DNA of 64,000 nucleotides from Myxococcales bacterium (lineage in GTDB: Bacteria; Myxococcota_A; Polyangia; Polyangiales; JAFGIB01). Both the position numbers and the translations under genes were made by a program. Positions 17,314-25,125 of this stretch are shown here, piece after piece; within the stretch, counting starts at the first letter, position 1, and every line of letters begins with the position of its first letter. A model generated the notes under the pieces. The model saw nothing but the letters and a program-made list of their open reading frames with translations, was not told where the DNA came from and did no database searches. The stretch spans positions 46,074 to 110,073 of the forward strand of contig JAOUOP010000024.1 of assembly GCA_029880325.1 (NCBI GenBank), given 5' to 3'.

Positions 17314-20202
17314 ATGCCTGCACCCACCCTCGAACCGCCGCGCGGCAGTCGCTTTGGGCAGGTCTTCGTACCGCTTTTCGTGCTGCTCGTGGGGCTTCCC
17401 GCGGCAGCCAACCTCTACGTCGACCTGCGCTGGTTCCGCGCCCTGGGCCACACCGACATCTTCGCCACGGTGCTGAGCACCAAGTGGGCCCTCGGTGGAG
17501 CGCTCGGCGCGGGCGTGGGCCTGTTCGCGCTGGCCAACCTGCGCGTGGCCTTTCGCTTTTCCGAGGGACTGTCGCCCCTCTACCTGCACGATCCCGACGG
17601 CGTTCCGCGGGTGGACCTGGGCCGCGCCGCCCAGCGGCTGGTGTGGCCGGTGGCCATCATGCTGGGGCTGCTGACGGGGCTGTTCAACTACCGCCACTGG
17701 ATGACCTGGCTGCTGTGGACCCACGCCGGCGAGTTCGGCCACCTCGATCCGATCTTCGGCCGCGACGTGGGCTTTTACATGTTCCAGCTGCCGCTGCTCG
17801 ACAGCGCTTCAGGCGTGGCGATGTGGGCGCTTTCGGTGAGTCTGCTCAGCTCGACTGCGGCCTACGTGGCCCGCGGCGCGGTGGCCGTGGGCGAGGGCCA
17901 TACGGCGCTGCACCCACGGGCGCAGCTGCACCTGGGTGTGCTGGGCGCCGCCATGATGGCGCTCCTGGCCTACCAGGCCTACCTGGACATGTTCCACACG
18001 CTCTACTCCACCACCGGGCCCATGGTGGGCGCGAGCTACGCCGACGTGCACGCCAAGCTGCCGGCCCTGCGCATCAAGATCGGAGTGGCGGCGGTGGGCT
18101 CGCTGCTGCTGCTGGTGGGAGCCACCCGCGAGGGCTTCGCGCTGCCGGTTCTGGCTGGCGCGCTCTACATCCTCACGCAGCTCGGTGTGCAGTTCTACCC
18201 GAGCATGGTCCACAAGTTCAGCGTGCTGCCCAACGAGTTCGAGCGCGAGAGTACCTTTCTCCAATTCAACATCGAAGCCACGCGGCGCGCCTATGGCCTC
18301 GACGCGGTCACCGAACGCGAGCTGTCGGTCGAGGACACCTTGACGGCCGAGTCGATCGCGAACAACGCCGCCACCATCGACAACATCAGGCTGTGGGACC
18401 ACCAACCGCTGCTGGACACCTTCGCCCAGATCCAGGAGATCCGAACCTATTACGACTTCGCCTCGGTCGACAACGACCGCTATATGATCGACGGACAGCT
18501 GCGGCAGACCATGCTCTCGCCGCGCGAACTGTCGGTCAGCAGCCTGCCCAACCGCACCTGGATCAACGAACGCTTCACCTTCACCCACGGCTACGGGCTG
18601 ACGCTCGGCCCGGTCAACGAGGCCACCCCCGAAGGGCTTCCGGTACTCTTCATCAAGGACATCCCTCCGACCTCGGCCACCGACAGCCTGAAGGTCACGC
18701 GCCCCTCGATTTACTACGGTGAGCTATCCAACGATCACGTCTTCGTGCGCACGCGCGGCCGCGAGTTTCACTACCCCTCGGGCAGCGGCAACGTCGAGAC
18801 CGATTACGACGGCAAGGGCGGCATTCGTTTCGACTCGACCCTGATGCGGCTGGCGATGGCCACCAAGCTGGGCTCGCTGAAGCTGCTGCTGAGCAACGAC
18901 CTCGACTCCGACAGCCGCGTGCTGTTGCACCGCAACATCCTCGAGCGGGTCGGACGCGTGCTGCCCTTTCTCTCCATCGATCCCGACCCCTACATGGTGG
19001 TGCGCGACGACGGCACGCTTGCCTGGATCATCGACTGCTACACCACCAGCAACCGCTACCCCTACGCCGAATCGTCGCCCGACTACCGCCTCAACTACAT
19101 CCGCAATTCGGTGAAGGTCATCGTCGACGCCTACGACGGCGGCGTCGAGATCTATATTTCCGACCCGAGCGATCCGCTGATCAGTGCCTGGATGCGCACC
19201 TTCCCCAGGACCTTTCACAAGCTCGAAGAAATGCCCGCCGACCTGCGGCGACACGTGCGCTACCCGGAGCTGATTTTCCGCATCCAGACCGAGACCTTCA
19301 CCACCTACCACATGGGCCAGGCCCAACTGCTCTACAACCGCGAGGATCAATGGCAGATCCCGTCGATCAAGATCGGTGAAGCGCGCCCGGAGATGAAGCC
19401 CTACTACACGGTGATGAAGCTGCCAGGTGAACACGAGGCGGAGTTCATCCAGATGCTGCCCTTCACGCCCAAGCGCAAGGAAAACCTCGCGGCCTGGATG
19501 GTGGCGCGCTCCGACGGCGATGCCCTGGGCGAGCTGGTCGTCTACCGCTTCCCCAAGGACCGCCTGGTCTTCGGTCCTCAGCAGGTGGTCAACCGCATCA
19601 ACCAGGACGCCGAGATCTCGAGGCAGATCTCGCTATGGGACCAGCGCGGCTCGCAGGCGGAGTTCGGCACACTGCTGGTGATTCCCATCGAGGGCTCGCT
19701 GATCTACGTGCGGCCGCTGTATCTCCGCTCCGAAGGCGGCAAGATTCCCGAACTCAAGCGCGTCATCGTGGTCCACGAAAAGCGCATCGCCATGAAGCCC
19801 TCGCTGCGCGAGGCGATGGAGGCCATATTCGGCGAGCCGGACCAGGCCGGCACACAAGCGGCGGACGAAGCACCGGCTGACGGAGCGACAGAGCAACCTA
19901 CCGGCGAAAGCGCTGGCGCCGTGGTCGCTGCCACCGGCGGCAACCAGGTCTCTAAGGACGGCCCCGAGGCGGTGCAGGCCCTGCAGCACTTCGAGCGCGC
20001 CGTGGCCGCCCAGCGCGCCGGCGATTGGGCCAAGTACGGCGAGGAACTCGACGCCGTCGAGCGCCTGTTGCGCAAGCTGCAGCCCACCAGCAAGCCGGCG
20101 CTCCCGCCGCCGCCCCCTGTGCCGGCCTCTCCTGGGCCGGCCCCCACATCGACCCCGAAAACCGAAAAGCCTACTGCTGCACCTGCTCCGGCTCCTCGTT
20201 GA
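17314..20202 (+). CDS. UPF0182 (COG1615) family membrane protein
   Basis: A 962-residue integral membrane protein of the UPF0182 family. About seven membrane segments fill residues 15-310. A large extracytoplasmic domain follows (about 310-840) with family blocks such as NIRLWDHQPLLDTFAQIQEI, SVDNDRYMIDG, WINERFTFTHGYG and IYYGELSNDHVFV. The tail (about 850-962) is Ala/Pro-rich with a short helical segment and is specific to this protein. The biochemical role of the family is not established. ATG at 17314. Its 3' end overlaps the convergent PilZ gene by 32 bases. Family assignment is firm, function unknown. Confidence 0.93.
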   Translation: MPAPTLEPPRGSRFGQVFVPLFVLLVGLPAAANLYVDLRWFRALGHTDIFATVLSTKWALGGALGAGVGLFALANLRVAFRFSEGLSPLYLHDPDGVPRVDLGRAAQRLVWPVAIMLGLLTGLFNYRHWMTWLLWTHAGEFGHLDPIFGRDVGFYMFQLPLLDSASGVAMWALSVSLLSSTAAYVARGAVAVGEGHTALHPRAQLHLGVLGAAMMALLAYQAYLDMFHTLYSTTGPMVGASYADVHAKLPALRIKIGVAAVGSLLLLVGATREGFALPVLAGALYILTQLGVQFYPSMVHKFSVLPNEFERESTFLQFNIEATRRAYGLDAVTERELSVEDTLTAESIANNAATIDNIRLWDHQPLLDTFAQIQEIRTYYDFASVDNDRYMIDGQLRQTMLSPRELSVSSLPNRTWINERFTFTHGYGLTLGPVNEATPEGLPVLFIKDIPPTSATDSLKVTRPSIYYGELSNDHVFVRTRGREFHYPSGSGNVETDYDGKGGIRFDSTLMRLAMATKLGSLKLLLSNDLDSDSRVLLHRNILERVGRVLPFLSIDPDPYMVVRDDGTLAWIIDCYTTSNRYPYAESSPDYRLNYIRNSVKVIVDAYDGGVEIYISDPSDPLISAWMRTFPRTFHKLEEMPADLRRHVRYPELIFRIQTETFTTYHMGQAQLLYNREDQWQIPSIKIGEARPEMKPYYTVMKLPGEHEAEFIQMLPFTPKRKENLAAWMVARSDGDALGELVVYRFPKDRLVFGPQQVVNRINQDAEISRQISLWDQRGSQAEFGTLLVIPIEGSLIYVRPLYLRSEGGKIPELKRVIVVHEKRIAMKPSLREAMEAIFGEPDQAGTQAADEAPADGATEQPTGESAGAVVAATGGNQVSKDGPEAVQALQHFERAVAAQRAGDWAKYGEELDAVERLLRKLQPTSKPALPPPPPVPASPGPAPTSTPKTEKPTAAPAPAPR

Positions 20203-20482
20203 CGAGCGACAGGCCCACCAGAAAGCCGTCCGGGTGCTCCCTGACCCAGGCGACGCGAGCCAACTCGATGGTTTTGCCCTGCTCGAGCTGGACCTCCAAC
20301 ACGCACATGGCATCGACCTGGAGCTCGCGGTCGATGGCCACGCGCATCCCACCTTCACTTACATTGATCACCACCCCGTGGGCGCTGACAGGCTCAAGCA
20401 CCTCCACGTCCGCATTGAGCGGAAAGCGCCGACCCTCGCGCCTGACCTGGGGCGGATCGGACCCGTTGGCATCATCGCTCAT
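20171..20482 (-). CDS. Single-domain PilZ protein
   Basis: A 103-residue PilZ domain, the common receptor for cyclic di-GMP. Both ligand motifs are present: an Arg-rich RREGRRFPL (residues 14-22) and NVSEGGMRVAIDRE (about 40-53), matching the R-x-x-x-R and [D/N]-x-S-x-x-G patterns. With no other domain it probably acts as an adaptor whose partner changes with c-di-GMP level. ATG at 20482. In myxobacteria such proteins affect motility and secretion; the partner here is unknown. It overlaps the end of the UPF0182 gene, tail to tail. Confidence 0.9.
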   Translation of the reverse strand: MSDDANGSDPPQVRREGRRFPLNADVEVLEPVSAHGVVINVSEGGMRVAIDRELQVDAMCVLEVQLEQGKTIELARVAWVREHPDGFLVGLSLVNEEPEQVQQ

Positions 20483-20644
20483 CGCTACCAGCTCCAGCCC
20501 CAGTGTCGCGCCGACCTGAGAAGATTACCAGTTTGAAGTGGCGCCTGCTGACTCGGGCCCGCGCCGCTCCCGTATCATTTGCGGGGTGCGGCTCGACGGT
20601 GTTAAAGTTGGGGAAGATCGCGACCGGCCGAGAGCCAGACGTAG

Positions 20645-21076
20645 ATGCAGGGATTGACCAAAGACGCGCTTGCCGCGGCCATGGGACAGGCCGGGCTGGA
20701 GATCTTCAGCACGGCCGGGAGCGAGCTGCGGCTGGCCGAGCGAGTGCGCAGGCACCTGATGGACTCGGGCGTCGTGGTAGCGGTCGGCGAGGCAACCGAA
20801 CTGCGGCTCACCCTACGCGGTCAGCGCTCGGACTTCCCCACCGCGCCCGAGACCGAAGTCTACGAACGGGTTCGGGCCGTCCACGGCGCCACCCTGGAAG
20901 AGCGCGGCTTCCGAGAAGTGTCAGCCGCCAGCCGCACCATCACCAATCCGGTCGACGAAGCCCAAACCCTCGACGTCTGGTACGAGCTCACCTTCGCCAA
21001 GCCCGTCAGCGACGCCGACAGCGCGATCGAGGATGTGCGTTGGGCCCTGAAGGTGCCCAAGTGCATCGATCCTTGA
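20645..21076 (+). CDS. Hypothetical protein
   Basis: A 143-residue soluble protein with normal GC-rich codon use and no signal peptide. The first part (TKDALAAAMGQAGLEIFSTA) looks like a helix followed by beta strands; the second half carries EVYERVRAVHGATLEERGF and ends in KVPKCIDP. No family is recognised. ATG at 20645. It stands alone between the PilZ gene and the repeat-rich stretch starting at 21077, so it marks the end of the ordinary gene block. Confidence 0.6.
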   Translation: MQGLTKDALAAAMGQAGLEIFSTAGSELRLAERVRRHLMDSGVVVAVGEATELRLTLRGQRSDFPTAPETEVYERVRAVHGATLEERGFREVSAASRTITNPVDEAQTLDVWYELTFAKPVSDADSAIEDVRWALKVPKCIDP

Positions 21077-21377
21077 GGCTTTGGTCGCGACGGACGAATC
21101 CACGGCCTCCCGTCGCGACGTCGCGACGTCGCGACCGTGCGGGTCCGGGCGGACAGTATTTGAAGGGCGGCGCGGGTGCGAAGCGCTCGACGCCCGAGTT
21201 GGCGGGGGTGGGACGCCCTGAAAGACACCACAGCCTGGAGTCTTTGAGAACAGCCAACCAGTGACACCAAAAGTGGCTACAGGCCAACAGACTCTTCAGC
21301 CCCTGCCGTCGATGCCGCCCCATGCCGGCACCAGCAGCCCGAACTCCGCGACCACCGACCGCACCTGAGCGAGTGGC

Positions 21378-21424
21378 GCCGTCATGCGATGGACTGCCCG
21401 GATTGCGGTCCATCGCATGACGGC
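21378..21424. repeat. Perfect 17-bp inverted repeat (hairpin)
   Basis: GCCGTCATGCGATGGAC (21378-21394) and its exact reverse complement (21408-21424) enclose a 13-base spacer. There is no U-run on either side, so it is not a classical terminator. It sits in the gene-free stretch 21077-21480. That stretch also holds a short tandem of GTCGCGAC-type units near 21112-21136 and nothing coding that I can support. Confidence 0.8.
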
Positions 21425-21480
21425 CCGGGACCGCGACTGGAGCCGTGAACGCGTCGCGTGCATCGATGTCAACGATCGGG

Positions 21481-21648
21481 CTAGATGTGCTCGGCGGGAG
21501 TGCTGAGCCGATGATCGGGGTCGATACGATGCCAGATGCAAGGACGGCCTCCGCGGGAATACTCCGTGTATTTCAAGGGGGCCGGACACCGCAGCTTGCG
21601 CCGTAGCGGTCCCGAGAGCGGATCATGACTCCCGCCGGGCACACCTAG
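21481..21648 (+). mobile_element. Short inverted-repeat element A, copy 1 (MITE-like, CTAG-flanked)
   Basis: A 160-bp unit (21485-21644) begins ATGTGCTCGGCGGGAGT and ends with a slightly decayed inverse, ACTCCCGCCGGGCACAC. It is bounded on both sides by CTAG (21481-21484 and 21645-21648), which looks like a 4-bp target duplication. A second copy of exactly the same length lies at 35869-36036 in the opposite orientation, about 93% identical by eye (11 differences counted). It has no open frame worth the name. CTAG duplications are known for IS5-group elements; assigning this one to them is inference. Confidence 0.8.
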
Positions 21649-21813
21649 GCCCTAAACAAGCGCATGTGGAGGATGAGCTGCGCAAAGATGTTGTGAATCA
21701 GCGGTTTGCGAAAAGCGCAGGCGCACCAGGAGGAGCGTTGAGCATTTTCGCGAGCGCCTGAACGCAAGAGATTTGTGGAGATCGCCCGTAACATGCGCTT
21801 GTTTAGGGCCTAG
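21645..21813 (+). mobile_element. Short inverted-repeat element B, joined to element A at a shared CTAG
   Basis: A 161-bp unit (21649-21809) with terminal inverted repeats GCCCTAAACAAGCGCATGT and its perfect inverse. It is bounded by CTAG at 21645-21648 (shared with the end of element A) and 21810-21813; including the flanks, the palindromic ends pair over 24 bases. Inside the right end one frame reads FVEIARNMRLFRA then stop at the CTAG, after an apparent one-base slip. This looks like the C-terminus of a transposase, so the unit may be an internally deleted insertion sequence. Confidence 0.7.
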
Positions 21814-22074
21814 GTGGGTGCTGATCGGCGACTGAGAAAGCGACGGTCCCACCGGGCGGCCTCAGCGGGGGGTACACACGCAGAGCACTGCTCTGCGCTC
21901 GCACTCTGCGGCCCTGAACGGTCGCGCTGATCGCGATTGAACTCCTCGTGGTTGTGGCGCAGCACAAACGCTATGCTTGGTTTGCAGATCACAGGCGATC
22001 CGATCGGCGAGCGAGGGTGTTTCGCAACGTTCCGGTCGCCCCCCATCCGCATCAACACCAGCGAGCAACCTCGA

Positions 22075-23265
22075 ATGGCCCGTCTTGTTGAAGAGGTCAC
22101 CGGTCTGGCGAAGCGTGGCATCTTGTCGCGAGCGCGATGGAACGATGCTTGGCCCGGGTGGTTTCTGGCCGCCGGTGTGGTGCTTCTCTACGGCGACGTA
22201 TTGCTGACCGACAGCACGCTTTTCCTGCGTGACATCGGTCCCTACAACCTCCCGGTCAAGGAACTCTGGCGCGACCGCGTGCTGCACGGAGGGCTGCCGC
22301 AGTGGTTGCCGAACCTTGGGCTGGGGCTCCCCTACCTCGCCGATCCTGCCAACCACTCGCTGTACCCTCTGAACGCGATCATGCTGCTCCCGTTTCCCTG
22401 GGGGCTCGAACTATTTGTCTTCGCGCACGTGATCATTGTGGGCATCGGCACGGTACGCCTGTCCCGCACGCTCGGTTCCGGTTCGATGGGGGCATTTGTC
22501 GCGGGTGCGAGCTTCGGATTGGGGGGCTACGTATTGTCGCTTGCGACCACGAATTTCTTCTACACCACGTCGTCAGCGTTCCTTCCCTGGGTGATCTGGG
22601 CCTCGCTGCGGCTTCGGACCGCCCCCCATGCAGGTCGCGGCGTGGCATTGCTGGCGGGGCTACTCGGCCTGCAGTTTCTAGGCGGCGATTTTCAGGCCGC
22701 CGCGATGTCCATCGGCATGGGGTGACTCTGGTGATGGTGGCGCCCAGGGCGGCGAACGGGACGGGCTCAACGAGCTCGAGCGAGCCACAGCGAAGATCCT
22801 CCCAGGTGGCGCTTCTGTGCGGCCTCGCACTCGCGTTGAGCGTCCTGGTGGGAGCCGCCCAAATGCTCCCAGCCTGGCTGTACTTGCCCCATTCGGTACG
22901 CAAGTTCGGAATTTCACTGCAAGACGCACAGCTGTTCTCGACCCACCCACTTCGACTGCTGGGCGTAGTCGCGCGCCATCCCTGGGCAGGGCCGCTGGAC
23001 CCTGTCTACTGGGGGGCTAGCTGAGACGAAAATCCCCGCCGTTGCCGTATTGGCCGACCAATACCTCGAAGGCTGGAGCGCAGAGGTCGACGGCCAACCG
23101 ACCAAGCTCTACCCGATTGACTCCGTGTTCCGAGGCATCGTTGTCGGCCCCGGGCGACACAAGATCGTCCACCGCTATCGCACGCCCGGGCTCACCGCCG
23201 GACTGATATCGCTAGCACTCGGGCTGTGCTTGATCACGCTCGTGGCCTGGCGCCTGCGGGGATAA
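22075..23265 (+). pseudogene. Broken YfhO-type bacterial membrane protein gene
   Basis: Remains of a large multi-pass membrane protein of the YfhO type (probably glycolipid or lipoteichoic-type sugar transfer at the membrane). The first part (22075-22725) holds PWLPN-like GGLPQWLPNLGLGLPYLAD and several membrane helices, then ends early. The middle part (about 22720-23024) continues in another frame (QMLPAWLYLPHSVRKFGIS). The last part (about 23026-23265) returns to the first frame with the typical C-terminal domain, YLEGWSAEVDGQPTKLYPID and FRGIVVGPGRHKIVHRY. YfhO proteins usually have 800 or more residues, so a large internal piece is missing near 23020. Its stop codon TAA is also the left flank of element C. 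Confidence 0.8.
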
Positions 23266-23446
23266 GGGCTCGCGAAACAATAACTTCCCCCTTTGGTGCG
23301 TGACGGCGGAGTGCGGTCGGGACGGCGCCCGGAGGACAATCCGCAGTCGTACCCGAGGTACATCGAGGAATTCTTCGAGGCCGCACGGCCCGAGCGTGCC
23401 CGCCGGTGCGTGCCAAAGGGGGAAGTTATTGTTTCGCGAGCCCTAA
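23263..23446 (+). mobile_element. Short inverted-repeat element C (MITE-like, TAA-flanked)
   Basis: A 178-bp unit (23266-23443) starting GGGCTCGCGAAACAATAACT, with a terminal inverted repeat of about 30 bases repeated as its perfect inverse ending AGTTATTGTTTCGCGAGCCC. It is flanked by TAA on both sides (23263-23265 and 23444-23446), as expected for a 3-bp T-N-A target duplication. The left TAA is the stop codon of the YfhO remnant. The inside is GC-rich with no complete gene. From 23447 to 23771 I see no further gene or repeat. Confidence 0.82.
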
Positions 23447-23771
23447 GTTCAGCTGGCCCGGATTGCTCATGGAGGTGCATATCTCACGGCATCGTGAACA
23501 CTGAACGCACCGCGCCTTGGCGCGGCCCCGCGCCCGTTCCCGCTCCGAAACAGCCCAACTTTCGGACACCACCTGCACCCTGGTTGCAGCAAACGTGCCG
23601 CCCCGACCCCCGCGGTCGCTGTGCCGGCGCAACGACCACCTTCTTCGAGTGACTCGCAAACCCAATCGAGCAAGATGCCTGGCGCACGCTTTCGGCAAGC
23701 AACCCAGACCGCGACTCCAAGCCCGGACACCGTGCGGGAGCCCCTCCCCAGCAATCCACACAGCGGACACG

Positions 23772-23803
23772 AAAAGGCCGCGGATGATGCCTCACCCGCG
23801 GCC
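23772..23803 (-). terminator. Rho-independent terminator of the cold-shock gene
   Basis: On the minus strand GGCCGCGG, a 12-base loop, CCGCGGCC, then TTTTC. The 8-bp GC stem with a U-run lies 66 bases past the cspA-type stop codon at 23870 and is the clearest terminator in the window. Confidence 0.88.
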
Positions 23804-23869
23804 CATTCTTGACTAAATTGAGCCGGCGTTCCGAGCCAGTGGCTCGAATTCGCCAGCGTCCCCTGGGGA

Positions 23870-24073
23870 TTACTCCTCGACGCGGCAGACCTTCTCGGCG
23901 AACAGGCCCTTGGGCCCTTCCTTCAACTCGAATTCGACCGTCTGGCCCTCTTCGAGGGTGCGGAATCCTTCCCCGGTGATCTGCGAATAATGCACGAAGA
24001 CGTCGTTGTCATCCTTCTTGATGAAACCGAATCCCTTCGCGTCGTTGAACCACTTGACTGTGCCTAGAGCCAT
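23870..24073 (-). CDS. Cold-shock domain protein (CspA family)
   Basis: A 67-residue single-domain RNA and single-stranded-DNA chaperone. It carries RNP1 KGFGFIKKDD (residues 13-22) and RNP2 DVFVHYSQI (24-32), with the usual start GTVKWFNDAKG. Such proteins melt RNA secondary structure and act in cold adaptation or general translation. ATG at 24073 is preceded by a purine-rich GGAGGAAGAAG. The 322 bases upstream to the pdxH stop are gene-free and could contain a long leader, common for cold-shock genes, but no conserved cold box is recognised. The transcript ends at the terminator 23772-23803. Confidence 0.96.
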   Translation of the reverse strand: MALGTVKWFNDAKGFGFIKKDDNDVFVHYSQITGEGFRTLEEGQTVEFELKEGPKGLFAEKVCRVEE

Positions 24074-24345
24074 TTACTTCTTCCTCCGAACTTGCGGCGA
24101 TAGCCGCCTCTCCAAAACCCGGATGACGGTGCTGCGCTCAGCGTCTTGCATAACCCCCAGGTAAATCGCCAATGCCAATGTACCGCGAACTCGACATACA
24201 GGACCCCCGAGCAGCGCACAGCAGCGTAACCCCAGGGTGTGAGCAGTCAAGGGGTTGCCGCGCTTCTTTTCAACGGAAGCCCTAGATGGTGGCGACCGGC
24301 CCCAATGGTTGTGGGCGCTGCTCGGACCCGAAGCGCCAAGTAATG

Positions 24346-24370
24346 AAATGTGCGCCGAACGCGCACATTT
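24346..24370. repeat. Hairpin between pdxH and the cold-shock gene
   Basis: AAATGTGCG and its inverse CGCACATTT surround a 7-base loop, 26 bases downstream of the pdxH stop. On the minus strand the A/T-rich end of the stem is followed by CATTACTT, so it could be a weak terminator for pdxH or a processing stem in the cold-shock leader. The rest of 24074-24345 shows no gene. Confidence 0.5.
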
Positions 24371-24395
24371 GCCGGCAACGATGGGCTGTTTTAAC

Positions 24396-25004
24396 TTATG
24401 GTTGGAGGCGATGACAGTGCCAAGTGTCGCCGTGTCGCGCGAAGGACCAGCGGTCGTGCAGGCGGCTCGGACGGCTGCGCCAGACTTCCACCTGCTCTGG
24501 CTGCAAAAGATAGCCACCCCAAAACGGGGGGCGCTCCACCTGCTGCTGCTCCGCGAAGCGCGCCTCGACATCGGCGAAGCGTGCCTCGAGGGCGGCACGG
24601 CTTTCGATGGGGCGGCTTTGCTCCGAAGCCCAGGCCGCCAGCTGACTGCCCCGGGGCCGGGACGCAAAGTAGGCGTCGGAAGCGGCCGCGTCGAGGCGCG
24701 AGACCGGCCCGTGGGTGCGAAACTGAAGGTCCAAAGTGGCCCAGTGGAAAGCCAGCGCCGCCCGCGGCAGCCGCTCCAGTTGTTCGGCCTTGGGGCTTCG
24801 GTAGTTGGTGAAGAAGGCAAAGCCGGTGGCATCGACCTGTTTGACCAAAACGAAGCGCACGGCCGGAAGCCCCTCCGGGGTCACGCTGGCCAGGGCCGCT
24901 CGACTGGGGTCGAAGGGCTCGGAGGCCCGGGCGCGCTCGAAGGCCTCCCGGAACCATACGATCGGGTCATCGAAGGGCGGTCGCTCACTCATGGCTTCGG
25001 TCAT
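24396..25004 (-). CDS. pdxH: Pyridoxamine/pyridoxine 5'-phosphate oxidase
   Basis: A 202-residue FMN enzyme that oxidises pyridoxamine or pyridoxine 5'-phosphate to pyridoxal 5'-phosphate, the last step of vitamin B6 synthesis and salvage. Typical blocks are VRFVLVKQVDATGFAFFTNY, SPKAEQLERLPRAALAFHW, SRPRGSQLAAWASEQSRPI and the C-terminal EVWRSRPSRLHDRW with the substrate-binding Arg residues. The start at ATG 25004 is chosen because AAGGGGG lies one base upstream; the frame is open to 25160, but the extra residues are not family-like. It is divergent from the giant TPR gene at 25126. The PLP-dependent argD in this window is one possible user of its product. Confidence 0.95.
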   Translation of the reverse strand: MTEAMSERPPFDDPIVWFREAFERARASEPFDPSRAALASVTPEGLPAVRFVLVKQVDATGFAFFTNYRSPKAEQLERLPRAALAFHWATLDLQFRTHGPVSRLDAAASDAYFASRPRGSQLAAWASEQSRPIESRAALEARFADVEARFAEQQQVERPPFWGGYLLQPEQVEVWRSRPSRLHDRWSFARHGDTWHCHRLQP

Positions 25005-25125
25005 GCCCCCTTGTAGCGCGCCCGGCCAGCCGCAGCATCGCCGCCCTCCCTCACGCGGCCACGAGAAATGCAAGAACTGACACACAAAGTGCGCAATTTC
25101 CGTCCATTGGGGCGCAAATTGCAAA

